A DNA stretch of 64,000 bases from Arthrobacter gandavensis. GTDB taxonomy: Bacteria; Actinomycetota; Actinomycetes; Actinomycetales; Micrococcaceae. Shown piece by piece: positions 45,274 to 52,883 of the stretch (position 1 is its first letter; every line of letters starts with the position of its first letter). Location of the stretch: contig NZ_JADKYW010000003.1 in assembly GCF_015355785.1 (NCBI RefSeq), forward strand, positions 62,001-126,000, written 5' to 3'. The notes beneath the pieces were generated by a model, which did not search any database, was not told the origin of the DNA, and saw nothing but the letters and a program-made list of their open reading frames with translations. A program made the translations under genes and the position numbers.

Positions 45274-46236
45274 TTAGTTACACCTGGTGATGGGTGCTTT
45301 GCCTCCGAGGCTGCCGTGTGGGCGTTGGTGGTTGTAGAAGTCTAGCCACGGTTGCAGGGCATCGGTGCGGGCTTGGTTGGAGTCGAAGACCTGCCGGTAG
45401 GCCCAGCCTTCCTGCAGGGTCCGGTTGAAGCGTTCGGCTTTGCCGTTCTGCCAAGGATGGCGGGGCTTGATCAGGATGTGCTTGGCACCCAACGTGGACA
45501 GCACCGCCTGGAAGTCATTGGAGAGCCGGTAAGCGAACGCGTTATCCGTCATGACTCGTTTCACCGGCGCTCCGTGCGCGGCCATGAACGCGGCAGCCCG
45601 CTGCAGGAACCCGGCGCAGGTCGGACCCTTCTCATCGGGGTGGACTTCCACGAACGCGAGCCTTGAGTGATCGTCCACGGCGACGTGGACGTAGTCGAAA
45701 CCGACTCTCGTGTGGCCGGTGCTGTGGTTGCGAGCGGACTGATTCGGGTCTGCCCGCCAGCCGCCCCCGTCCGGGATCCGGCCGAGTTTCTTCACATCGA
45801 TATGGACCATGTCCCCGGGAGCGTCGCGTTCATACCGGCGCTCCGTTGCCCGGGCGGCACGGATGCGGATACCGGTCAGCGGATCCAGCTCCCAGAGCTT
45901 GGGGACACCGGAACGAAGAAGGATCCGGGACACCGTGCGGACGCCTACCCCGGTGCGGGATGCGATATCGGCCGGCCCGGTGCGGTGCTCGGTACGGGTT
46001 GTTAGGACCTCGGCGGTTTTCTCCGGGCTGGTCGCGTGCGGGCACGTTTTGGGCTTCGAAGAACGGTCTTCCAAACCGGGCGGGCCTTCTTCCCGGTACC
46101 GGTTGACCCACCGGTAAGCGGTGGGCCGGGAGATACCCATTTCCTTCGCGACATGGGCTACCGGCCGCCCGGAAGCGACGCGCTGGACCAGGATCATTCT
46201 TCCGGCCGGAGCCAGACGGGCATTACCGTGGGACAT
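45274..46236 (-). CDS. IS481-family transposase
   Basis: A 320-residue DDE transposase. The N-terminal helix-turn-helix region includes VQRVASGRPVAHVAKEMGISRPTAYRWVNRY. The catalytic triad lies in MVHIDVKKLGRIPDG (first Asp), VKRVMTDNAFAYRLS (second Asp) and WQNGKAERFNRTLQEGW (Glu). I chose the ATG at 46234-46236, which has GAGG five bases upstream; the frame runs 13 codons further. The ribosome site is covered by an inverted repeat in the leader. All catalytic residues are present, so the enzyme is probably active. Confidence 0.94.
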   Translation of the reverse strand: MSHGNARLAPAGRMILVQRVASGRPVAHVAKEMGISRPTAYRWVNRYREEGPPGLEDRSSKPKTCPHATSPEKTAEVLTTRTEHRTGPADIASRTGVGVRTVSRILLRSGVPKLWELDPLTGIRIRAARATERRYERDAPGDMVHIDVKKLGRIPDGGGWRADPNQSARNHSTGHTRVGFDYVHVAVDDHSRLAFVEVHPDEKGPTCAGFLQRAAAFMAAHGAPVKRVMTDNAFAYRLSNDFQAVLSTLGAKHILIKPRHPWQNGKAERFNRTLQEGWAYRQVFDSNQARTDALQPWLDFYNHQRPHGSLGGKAPITRCN

Positions 46237-46290
46237 GAAGACCTCTTGGGTTCGGCTGTGTGTGGTAACCACCAAACCTAAGAGGTCTTC
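46237..46290 (-). promoter_or_regulatory. Inverted repeat hiding the transposase ribosome site
   Basis: GAAGACCTCTT (46237-46247, containing the AAGAGG Shine-Dalgarno on the minus strand) is complementary to AAGAGGTCTTC at 46280-46290, with further pairing GGTTCGG/CCAAACC inside. In a transcript that begins outside the element both arms are present and the ribosome site would be paired. This resembles the read-through protection known for some other IS elements. Confidence 0.55.
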
Positions 46291-46328
46291 ACCCTATTCA
46301 CGTGTAACTAACGTGGTGTCTCAGTACA

Positions 46329-46334
46329 GCTAGC
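46329..46334. repeat. Target-site duplication, right copy (GCTAGC)
   Basis: Second copy of the 6-bp sequence flanking the IS481 element, directly after its right terminal repeat. Confidence 0.7.
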
Positions 46335-46357
46335 AGCCCGCGCCAGCTCGGGCGTGC

Positions 46358-46468
46358 CCGGCCGTTGCGCGGCGTCCCCGGCCGTTGCGCGGCGTCGGGG
46401 CAGTTGGGCGCCCGGCCGTTGCGCGGCGTCGGGGCAGTTGGGCGCCCGGCCGTTGCGCGGCGTCGGGG
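46358..46468. repeat. Four-copy tandem repeat next to the IS element
   Basis: The 16-base core GCCGTTGCGCGGCGTC starts at 46361, 46381, 46415 and 46449. Copies 2-4 form a 34-bp unit that also includes GGGGCAGTTGGGCGCCCG; copy 1 is followed by a shortened 20-bp unit. The unit is not a multiple of three and no open frame with a ribosome site covers it, so it is non-coding tandem repeat DNA. Confidence 0.85.
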
Positions 46469-46503
46469 CCTTCCCCCTTGCAGCGCCGGCATCCAGTCCC
46501 GTG

Positions 46504-46648
46504 AATCCTGCGGCGAGATAACGTCCCTTAGCGCCCATTCCACGCATCCTGTGGGGAGATAACGTCCCTATCCGGCAGCGATAACAGCCTTATCTCCCCA
46601 CAGGATTTAGGCCGCCCCTCCTAAAGAGCATCATCTCCCCACAGGATT
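46504..46648. repeat. Cluster of four copies of ATCCTGTGGGGAGATAA, two per orientation
   Basis: Direct copies lie at 46505-46521 (two mismatches) and 46546-46562; inverted copies lie at 46590-46606 (perfect 17 bases) and 46633-46648 (15-16 bases). The direct copies are followed by CGTCCCT. Inner copies could pair as a 17-bp stem with a 27-base loop. With the tandem repeat and the actP terminator these fill the 415-base gap between the IS element and actP; no gene is seen in it. Confidence 0.8.
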
Positions 46649-46680
46649 CCCGCCACCCCTCCGCCGCGGCGGCATCAGAC

Positions 46681-46718
46681 AGGAGAAAGGGCGCCTCCCC
46701 GTCCGGGGAGGCGCCCTT
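46681..46718 (-). terminator. Terminator downstream of actP
   Basis: Minus-strand AAGGGCGCCTCCCC-GGAC-GGGGAGGCGCCCTT, a 14-bp perfect stem with a 4-base loop, followed by TCTCCTGTCT. It begins 26 bases after the actP stop codon. Confidence 0.85.
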
Positions 46719-46743
46719 CGGCACAGCTGGAGATGAACGGAAC

Positions 46744-48366
46744 CTAGTGGTCCACGGCCTTCTCTGCTCCGACGCCGGTGAGCGAACGGACTTCCATTTC
46801 CGCCTGCTTCTGAGGTGACTCGTCATCCTTGCTGGTGACCGTACCCAGGAAGCCAAGGAAGAACGCCAGCGGGATGGACACGAGGCCCGGGTTGTTCAGC
46901 GGGAAGATCGCGAAGTCGGCTCCGGCGATCATCGAGGTCTCCGCACCGGAGACAACCGGCGAGAAGATGATGAGCAGGATCGCCGAGCCCAGTCCGCCGT
47001 ACATGCTCCAGATGGCGCCGCGGGTGTTGAAGCGCCGCCAGTAGAGCGAGTAGATGATGGTGGGCAGGTTGGCACTTGCCGCGACGGCGAACGCCAGGGC
47101 CACCAGGAAGGCCACGTTCTGGCCCTGGGCACCGATGCCGCCGAGGATCGACACGACGCCGATCACGAGCACGGTCCGGCGGGCAACCTTCACCTCTCCG
47201 TCAGCGTCCACCTTGCCCTTGCGGACTACGTTGGCGTAGATGTCGTGGGCGAAGGAGGCGGCCGCGGTGATCGTCAGGCCGGCCACTACCGCCAGGATGG
47301 TGGCGAAGGCGACGGCGGCGATAAGCCCCAGCAGGACCGGGCCGCCAAGGGCGAAGGCCAGCAGCGGAGCCGCGGAGTTGACGCCGCCGGGAGCCGAGGT
47401 GATGGTGTCCCGTTCGATCAGGGCCGCAGCGCCGTAGCCGAGGACCAGGGTGAAGAGATAGAACAGGCCGATCAGCCAGATGGCCCACACCACGGACCGG
47501 CGGGCTTCCTTGGCGGTGGGAACCGTGTAGAAGCGCATCAGCACGTGCGGCAGGGCTGCGGTGCCAAGGACCAGCGCCAGACCAAGCGAGACAAAGTCCA
47601 GCTTGGAAGTCTCAGACTTGCCGTACTGCAGTCCCGGATCAAGGATCGCGGCGTTGCCGGACATCTCGACGGCGGAACCGAGCAGCTCGGAGAGATTGAA
47701 CCCGTTGATGGCCAGGACCCAGATGGTCATGACACCGGCACCGGCAATCAGAAGGCACGCCTTGATGATCTGCACCCAGGTGGTGCCCTTCATGCCGCCG
47801 ACCAGTACGTAAATGATCATGAGTGCGCCCACGATGGTGATGACCAGGGACTGGCCGACCTTGGAGTCAATCCCCATGAGCAGGGAGACGAGCCCGCCGG
47901 CGCCGGCCATCTGGGCCAGCAGGTAGAAGAAGCAGACAGCGAGCGTGGTTGTGGCCGCGGCGATGCGGACCGGACGCTGCTTGAGCCGGAATGAAAGCAC
48001 GTCGGCCATGGTGAACTTGCCGGTGTTCCGGAGCATTTCGGCTACCAGCAGCAGTGCGACCAGCCATGCCACCAGAAAGCCGATGGAGTACAGGAAGCCG
48101 TCATAGCCGTTGATGGCAATTGCGCCCACGATGCCGAGGAAGGAGGCCGCGGAGAGATAGTCGCCGGCAATGGCGGTGCCGTTCTGCGGTCCGGTGAAGG
48201 AGCGTCCGGCGGCGTAGTAGTCTGCGGCGGTCTTGTTGTTGCGGCTGGCTCGGAGCACCACCACAAGGGTCACGGCCACGAACAGGCCGAAGATCAACAT
48301 GTTCAGCCAGCCGGTTTCCCGGACGGCGTCGGCGGTGACGGCGGCGGGGATGTAGAGGGTGTTCAT
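46744..48366 (-). CDS. actP: Cation/acetate symporter (SSS family)
   Basis: A 540-residue sodium:solute symporter with about 13 membrane segments that brings in acetate or a related short monocarboxylate. Family blocks are AADYYAAGRSFTGPQNGTAIAGDYLSAASFLGI, SFRLKQRPVRIAA, GGMKGTTWVQIIKACLL and LGTAALPHVLMRFYTVPTAKEARRS. The ATG at 48364-48366 overlaps the DUF485 gene stop by four bases, the usual yjcH-actP coupling. The frame upstream of this ATG is antisense-like and was left out. The kinase/regulator genes lie divergently next door. Confidence 0.92.
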   Translation of the reverse strand: MNTLYIPAAVTADAVRETGWLNMLIFGLFVAVTLVVVLRASRNNKTAADYYAAGRSFTGPQNGTAIAGDYLSAASFLGIVGAIAINGYDGFLYSIGFLVAWLVALLLVAEMLRNTGKFTMADVLSFRLKQRPVRIAAATTTLAVCFFYLLAQMAGAGGLVSLLMGIDSKVGQSLVITIVGALMIIYVLVGGMKGTTWVQIIKACLLIAGAGVMTIWVLAINGFNLSELLGSAVEMSGNAAILDPGLQYGKSETSKLDFVSLGLALVLGTAALPHVLMRFYTVPTAKEARRSVVWAIWLIGLFYLFTLVLGYGAAALIERDTITSAPGGVNSAAPLLAFALGGPVLLGLIAAVAFATILAVVAGLTITAAASFAHDIYANVVRKGKVDADGEVKVARRTVLVIGVVSILGGIGAQGQNVAFLVALAFAVAASANLPTIIYSLYWRRFNTRGAIWSMYGGLGSAILLIIFSPVVSGAETSMIAGADFAIFPLNNPGLVSIPLAFFLGFLGTVTSKDDESPQKQAEMEVRSLTGVGAEKAVDH

Positions 48367-48734
48367 TTGGTCTCCTCGGGAAGGGACACGCCCTTGGCCT
48401 CCAGCTCGCCGCGCAGTTCGGAGGCGATCGGATCGAGGCGGCGGTTGGCGTAGCTGACGTACCACATGGTGATGCCGAAGGTGCTGACGAACTGCAGCAG
48501 GCCCAGGATCAGACCGATGTTGATGTTGCCGATGACCGGGGTGGACATAAAGTCGTGTGCGTAGTCAGCGAGCAGCACGTAGGCGAAGTACCAGACGAGG
48601 AAGACCACGGCCATGGGGAAAATGAAGCTGCGCTGGCGTTTGCGCAGCTCCTGGAACTGCGGGGACCGCTGGACTTCCCGGAAGTCGACCGGCGCCTCGC
48701 TTTCGGGGTGTGATTGTGGCTGGTGTGCAGCCAT
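48363..48734 (-). CDS. DUF485 (YjcH-like) small membrane protein
   Basis: A 123-residue protein with two membrane segments (FIFPMAVVFLVWYFAYVLLADYA and IGLILGLLQFVSTFGITMWYVSYANRR), the DUF485 hallmark. The N-terminus DFREVQRSPQFQELRKRQRSF is the conserved cytosolic helix. These proteins are encoded before acetate symporters and probably assist or regulate them. GGAGGAGAG precedes the ATG at 48732-48734; the frame extends 33 codons upstream without support. The stop overlaps actP. Confidence 0.9.
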   Translation of the reverse strand: MAAHQPQSHPESEAPVDFREVQRSPQFQELRKRQRSFIFPMAVVFLVWYFAYVLLADYAHDFMSTPVIGNINIGLILGLLQFVSTFGITMWYVSYANRRLDPIASELRGELEAKGVSLPEETK

Positions 48735-48957
48735 CTCTCCTCCTTGGGTTGGGCACGTGCGGCGGTACGGCCTTCGAACCGCGGGTCCATCGGGAACCCG
48801 GGCCGCCAGCACGCCGGTTGTGATGGGGATCACTTTTCCAATGCGGATGCATCTGGTGCCACTTATCCCGCCGCTGCGTCGGTGAACGGAGCAATCCGTG
48901 CGCTAAACGGCAGGTTTGGTGCCCTGGCCCTCCCCTGGTGTCGGTAGTCTGGGACAC

Positions 48958-50154
48958 ATGCCCGCCGCCGTCGAAGTCGCTCTGGTCTGCGCTGTCGCCG
49001 TCCTGACGCTCGCAGCCGTGGCCTCGCTGGGCTACCGGTTGAGCCGGTCCCAGCGCGACTTGGGTTCCGACGCCGAGCGGGCGGCCTACGCAACGCTGCA
49101 CACCGCGTCGCTCGCCTCCCGTCACCTGCGCGCCGGCCTGACCCCGGCGGGAGCCTCCCGTGCCAGCCGGCACCTGCGCGGGCTGCTGCGCTGCGAGACG
49201 CTGCTGATGACGGACAGTGCGGCTGTCCTGGCCTGGGAAGGCGCCCTTCCTGAGAGCCCCGCGCGGCGGGAACGGATCCTCGTCGCTGCCCGCGGAGTCC
49301 TGGACAGCGGCCGGACAAAGGTGTTCCGGGGTCCTGCCCTGCGGGCGCTGGGACTCCAGGACGGAGGCGAGCTGCTGATCTGCCCGCTGCGCGTCAATGC
49401 GCAGGCGGTGGGCACCCTGGGGATTTTCGCTCCGTCTGTCAGCGCGGGGCTGATCCGGGCCACGAACGATGTGGCGGACTGGGTTGCGGCGCAGGTGGAA
49501 CTCGCCGAGCTGGACACCTCCCGGGCGCTGCTGATGGAAGCGGAGGTCAAGGCCCTGAGGGCCCAGATCAGCCCGCACTTCATCTACAACTCGCTGAACG
49601 CGATTGCGTCCTACATCAACACGGATCCGCAGCGTGCCCGGGAGCTGGTGGTTGAATTCGCCGATTTCACCCGCTACTCCTTTCGCCGGCACGGGGACTT
49701 CACCACGCTGGCCGAAGAGCTGCAGTCAATTGACCGCTACCTGCTGCTGGAACGGGCGCGCTTCGGCGACCGGCTTAAGGTCAGCCTGCAGATCAGCCCC
49801 GAGGTCCTGGGTACGGTGATCCCGTTCCTCTCCCTGCAGCCCCTGGTGGAGAACTCGGTGCGGCATGGGCTTGACTCGGTTGACGGGGAAGGGCACATCA
49901 CCATTTCGGCCAGGGATGCGGGGGCACTGGCGGAAATATCGGTGGAGGACAACGGCGTGGGCATGGACCCGAAGAAACTGCGGGCGCTGCTGGCCGGGCA
50001 TGCCGACGGCGACCACGTTGGACTGCGCAACGTGGACCTGCGGCTGCGCCAGGTCTACGGCGATGCCCACGGTCTGGTGATCGACACCGCCGAAGGCGCC
50101 GGCACCCTGATCACCCTGCGGATCCCCAAGTCGCAGCCAGGCCACCGGACGTGA
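48958..50154 (+). CDS. LytS-type sensor histidine kinase
   Basis: A 398-residue kinase with a single N-terminal membrane segment (VALVCAVAVLTLAAVASLGY), a GAF-like sensory region (about residues 60-190, for example CETLLMTDSAAVLAWEG and ELLICPLRVNAQAVGTLGIFAP), the His-kinase motif QISPHFIYNSLNAIASYIN with the phosphorylated His, and an HATPase domain (LSLQPLVENSVRHGL, EDNGVGM). The HxxFNxL-like motif and the LytTR partner class it with LytS/YehU-type sensors, several of which sense pyruvate or related acids. The ATG at 48958 was chosen over one 14 codons upstream. The regulator follows after 19 bases. Confidence 0.9.
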   Translation: MPAAVEVALVCAVAVLTLAAVASLGYRLSRSQRDLGSDAERAAYATLHTASLASRHLRAGLTPAGASRASRHLRGLLRCETLLMTDSAAVLAWEGALPESPARRERILVAARGVLDSGRTKVFRGPALRALGLQDGGELLICPLRVNAQAVGTLGIFAPSVSAGLIRATNDVADWVAAQVELAELDTSRALLMEAEVKALRAQISPHFIYNSLNAIASYINTDPQRARELVVEFADFTRYSFRRHGDFTTLAEELQSIDRYLLLERARFGDRLKVSLQISPEVLGTVIPFLSLQPLVENSVRHGLDSVDGEGHITISARDAGALAEISVEDNGVGMDPKKLRALLAGHADGDHVGLRNVDLRLRQVYGDAHGLVIDTAEGAGTLITLRIPKSQPGHRT

Positions 50155-50173
50155 AGGAAGTAGTCTGTCTGCC

Positions 50174-50923
50174 ATGCCGAAATCCGCAAAGCCGCTGACC
50201 GTAGTCGTGGCCGACGACGAGGCCCCCGCCATCGACGAGCTGGCGTTCCTGCTGGGCAGGGACGCACGCATTGGCACCGTGCTGCGTGCCTCCAGCGGCG
50301 CCCAGGCCCTCCACGCCATCGAAACCGCCGACGTCGACGCCGTGTTCCTGGACATTCATATGCCCGCCCTTTCCGGACTGGACATAGCCCGCGCGCTGGC
50401 CCGCAAGGAACGCCCGCCCGCAGTCGTCTTCGTGACCGCTGACGAGGACCATGCCCTTGCGGCGTTCGATCTTGCCGCCCTGGATTACCTGCTGAAGCCG
50501 GTGCGGCAGGAACGGCTTACCGAATCGATCCGGCGGATCAGCGAAGCCCTTGCCGGCGCCGGAACTGACAATACGGAGACCGGGGACGTGGTCACCGTGG
50601 TGCAGGGCGCCACCACGCGCATGATCCGCCGCGAGGACATCCGGTACGTCCAGGCCCAGGGCGACTATGCCCGGCTGCACACCGCGGAGACCAGCTACCT
50701 TGTCCGAATCCCGCTGGCGGAGCTTGAAGCACAGTGGGCCGATGCCGGGTTCCTGCGAATCCACCGTTCCTACCTGGTGGCCCGCAGCCAGATAACCCAG
50801 GTCCGGCTGAGCGCGGGCCGGGCCAGCATCCGGATTGGCTCCGAGGAGCTGCCGGTCAGCCGCAGGCACCTGCCAACCGTGCGCAGCACGCTGGCTTCCG
50901 GACGGGTGCGGCCCACGGTATGA
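50174..50923 (+). CDS. LytTR-family response regulator
   Basis: A 249-residue regulator. The receiver domain has the acidic pair DDE (residues 14-16), the phosphorylated Asp in AVFLDIHMPALSGLD, and Thr/Lys in VFVTADEDHALAAFDLAALDYLLKPV. The C-terminal LytTR DNA-binding domain reads IRREDIRYVQAQGDYARLHTAETSYLVRIPLAELE to FLRIHRSYLVARSQI. Its ATGA overlap with the following membrane-protein gene ties it to the symporter genes, which are its likely targets. Confidence 0.93.
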   Translation: MPKSAKPLTVVVADDEAPAIDELAFLLGRDARIGTVLRASSGAQALHAIETADVDAVFLDIHMPALSGLDIARALARKERPPAVVFVTADEDHALAAFDLAALDYLLKPVRQERLTESIRRISEALAGAGTDNTETGDVVTVVQGATTRMIRREDIRYVQAQGDYARLHTAETSYLVRIPLAELEAQWADAGFLRIHRSYLVARSQITQVRLSAGRASIRIGSEELPVSRRHLPTVRSTLASGRVRPTV

Positions 50924-51297
50924 ACAGCGAGAACCGCCCGCAGCGGGTCCGGGTCACCGCTCCCCCGCGTCCCGGCGCCGTGCCGAAGGCGTTTCCGGTA
51001 GCCCGGGAACTCGATGAACAGTCGGAAGTGGGAGAGGTGTTTCTCTCCTCGCTGATCCGCTCCCAGCTGCGCCTTGCCCTGGTAGTGGCGGGCGGGTTCG
51101 GACTCATCCTGCTCGGCGTTCCGCTGCTGCTGGCGTTCTACCCGCACCTCGGCACACTGGAGCTGTTCGGGATTCCCGTGCCCTGGGTCCTGCTGGGTTT
51201 CGGTGTCTATCCGCTGGTGATTATCAGCGGGGCGCTCTACGTGCGCAGCGCCAACCGGAACGAGAAACGCTTCCAGGACCTGCTGGATGAGGGGTAG
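50920..51297 (+). CDS. Small two-segment membrane protein, DUF485-like partner of the symporter
   Basis: A 125-residue protein: a basic/Pro-rich N-terminus, a soluble helix (EQSEVGEVFLSSLIRSQLRLA), then two membrane segments (LVVAGGFGLILLGVPLLLAFY and FGIPVPWVLLGFGVYPLVIISGALYVRSANRNEKRF). The layout is that of DUF485 and it precedes a symporter gene, so it is probably the equivalent of the protein at 48363-48734, though sequence similarity is low. It overlaps the regulator stop by four bases and lies six bases before the symporter. Confidence 0.78.
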   Translation: MNSENRPQRVRVTAPPRPGAVPKAFPVARELDEQSEVGEVFLSSLIRSQLRLALVVAGGFGLILLGVPLLLAFYPHLGTLELFGIPVPWVLLGFGVYPLVIISGALYVRSANRNEKRFQDLLDEG

Positions 51298-51303
51298 GAA
51301 GCC

Positions 51304-52791
51304 GTGACCTGGGAAGTAAGCCCCGGCGTCGGCTACGCCGCGCTGGCTGCCGTGACCGCAGCAACGCTGCTCATCGGCGCCTACGGACTGCGGATCTCGC
51401 GGACCACCGGAGACTTTTACGTCGCGTCCCGCACGGTAAAGCCGTGGTGGAACGCGTCGGCCATTGGCGGGGAGTACCTGTCCGCCGCGAGTTTCCTCGG
51501 CGTGGCCGGGCTGGTGCTGGTTTCCGGTGCGGATGCCCTCTGGTTTCCCATCGGCTATACCGCCGGTTACCTGATGCTGCTGCTGTTCGTTGCCGCACCC
51601 CTTCGCCGCTCGGGCGCCTACACAGTGCCGGACTTCGCCCGCGCCAGGCTTGATTCCCTCCCGGCACGCCGGGTAACGAGCCTGCTGGTGGTGGCAGTCG
51701 GCTGGCTCTACATTGTTCCGCAGCTGCACGGAGCCGCGCTGACCGTCGGCCTGACCACGGGGCTGCCGGGCTGGGCCGGATCTGCCGCCGTCGTCGTCAT
51801 TGTGTGCCTGAGCGTGCTCAGCGGCGGAATGCGGTCCATTACCTTCGTGCAGGCGTTCCAGTACTGGCTCAAGCTGGTGGCGCTGGCTGTGCCGGTGCTG
51901 TTTATTCTCTTCCGCCTGGGCGCCGAGGGCGTGTCCTGGACCAGCGGTGGAGCAGCCTTCGACTTTGGCGGCCAGTCCCCGGGCGCTGATTCCGTTTACC
52001 GGAACATCTCGCTGAGCATCGCGCTGCTGTGCGGGACCCTGGGCCTGCCGCACGTACTAGTTCGCTTCTATACGAATCCTGACGGGGTTTCCGCCCGGCG
52101 CACCACGCTGATCGTGCTGGGGCTGCTCTCGGTGTTCTACGTCTTCCCCACGCTCTACGGCATCCTGGGCCGTACCTACCTGCCGGCGCTGGCAGCCGAG
52201 GGCAACGCGGACGCGACCGTGCTGCTGCTGCCTGCCCAGGTGTTCGACGGCCTGCTTGGTGACCTCCTGGCAGCCTTTGTCACTGCCGGAGCCTTCGCCG
52301 CGTTCCTGTCCACCTCCAGCGGCCTCATTGTGTCGCTGGCCGGGGTGATCAGCCAGGAGTTCTTCCGGGGCAGCATCAGCGGATTCCGCGCCGCGACGCT
52401 GCTGGCTGCCGCGGTCCCGCTGGGCCTGGCGCTGCTCACCAACACGCAGGCACTGGCCGGAAGCGTGGGAATGGTCTTCGCGTTCACGGCCTCAACACTG
52501 TGCCCGTTGCTTCTCCTGGGGATCTGGTGGCGCCGGCTGACGGCTGCCGGTGCGGTGTCCGGGATGCTCGCCGGAGCCCTCCTCTGCGGCGGGGCCATCA
52601 TCGCCGGAGGCGTGCTGTCAGTCTCCGGCAGCGCCACCCCCGTCTGGCTGGAGCAGCCTGCGGCGTGGACGGTGCCTGCGGCCTTCGCCGTCACGGTGCT
52701 GGTCTCGCTGCGTGGCCCGGGGGCCGTTCCGGCCGGGACGGGCCGTTTCCTTGCCCGCCTGCACACCCCCGAACGCGCCATGCGTCCCTGA
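51304..52791 (+). CDS. Second SSS-family (acetate-type) symporter
   Basis: A 495-residue sodium:solute symporter with about 13 membrane segments. DFYVASRTVKPWWNASAIGGEYLSAASFLGVAGL and LGLPHVLVRFYTNPDGVSARRTT match acetate symporter landmarks seen also in the actP product. It starts at GTG 51304-51306. It is shorter and more divergent than the other copy, so it may take a different monocarboxylate. The gene ends the kinase-regulator-small protein-symporter operon and is followed by a long palindrome. Confidence 0.88.
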   Translation: MTWEVSPGVGYAALAAVTAATLLIGAYGLRISRTTGDFYVASRTVKPWWNASAIGGEYLSAASFLGVAGLVLVSGADALWFPIGYTAGYLMLLLFVAAPLRRSGAYTVPDFARARLDSLPARRVTSLLVVAVGWLYIVPQLHGAALTVGLTTGLPGWAGSAAVVVIVCLSVLSGGMRSITFVQAFQYWLKLVALAVPVLFILFRLGAEGVSWTSGGAAFDFGGQSPGADSVYRNISLSIALLCGTLGLPHVLVRFYTNPDGVSARRTTLIVLGLLSVFYVFPTLYGILGRTYLPALAAEGNADATVLLLPAQVFDGLLGDLLAAFVTAGAFAAFLSTSSGLIVSLAGVISQEFFRGSISGFRAATLLAAAVPLGLALLTNTQALAGSVGMVFAFTASTLCPLLLLGIWWRRLTAAGAVSGMLAGALLCGGAIIAGGVLSVSGSATPVWLEQPAAWTVPAAFAVTVLVSLRGPGAVPAGTGRFLARLHTPERAMRP

Positions 52792-52810
52792 TCTCTTCCC
52801 GCCCACACGC

Positions 52811-52866
52811 CGAGAGGCCAGCTACGGCTCGTTTCAGTGCTGATATGAGCCGTAGCTGGCCTCTCG
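52811..52866. repeat. Long palindromic element, third type
   Basis: Perfect 20-bp arms CGAGAGGCCAGCTACGGCTC (52811-52830) and complement (52847-52866), 16-base loop. It lies between the convergent symporter and DivIVA-protein genes. The inner sequence differs from the palindromes at 4179 and 27784, but the total span (56 bp) and the outer CGAGA/TCTCG ends are the same. Confidence 0.8.
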
Positions 52867-52883
52867 AAAGGCTTGGGACGGCG

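Larger units (their letters stand above)
45257..46328. mobile_element. Intact IS481-family insertion sequence (1072 bp)
   Basis: The element is bounded by 27-bp terminal inverted repeats, TGTACTGAGACAGCACGTTA... at 45257-45283 and its complement at 46302-46328, with one mismatch. It starts 5'-TGT and ends ACA-3' as IS481 elements do. One transposase gene fills the interior on the minus strand, and its stop codon lies inside the left repeat. The intact ends, open frame and clean flanking duplication indicate recent insertion, directly at the stop codon of the Lrp gene. Confidence 0.93.

Noticed and set aside
46358-46468. Possible CRISPR array
   Set aside because: The repeat is tandem with identical rather than unique intervals, has only four units and no cas genes are near.
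48735-48957. LytTR direct-repeat operator between the symporter and kinase genes
   Set aside because: TGGTGCC/TGGTGTC-like words recur but no two copies have the expected spacing and the A/T-rich LytTR consensus is absent.
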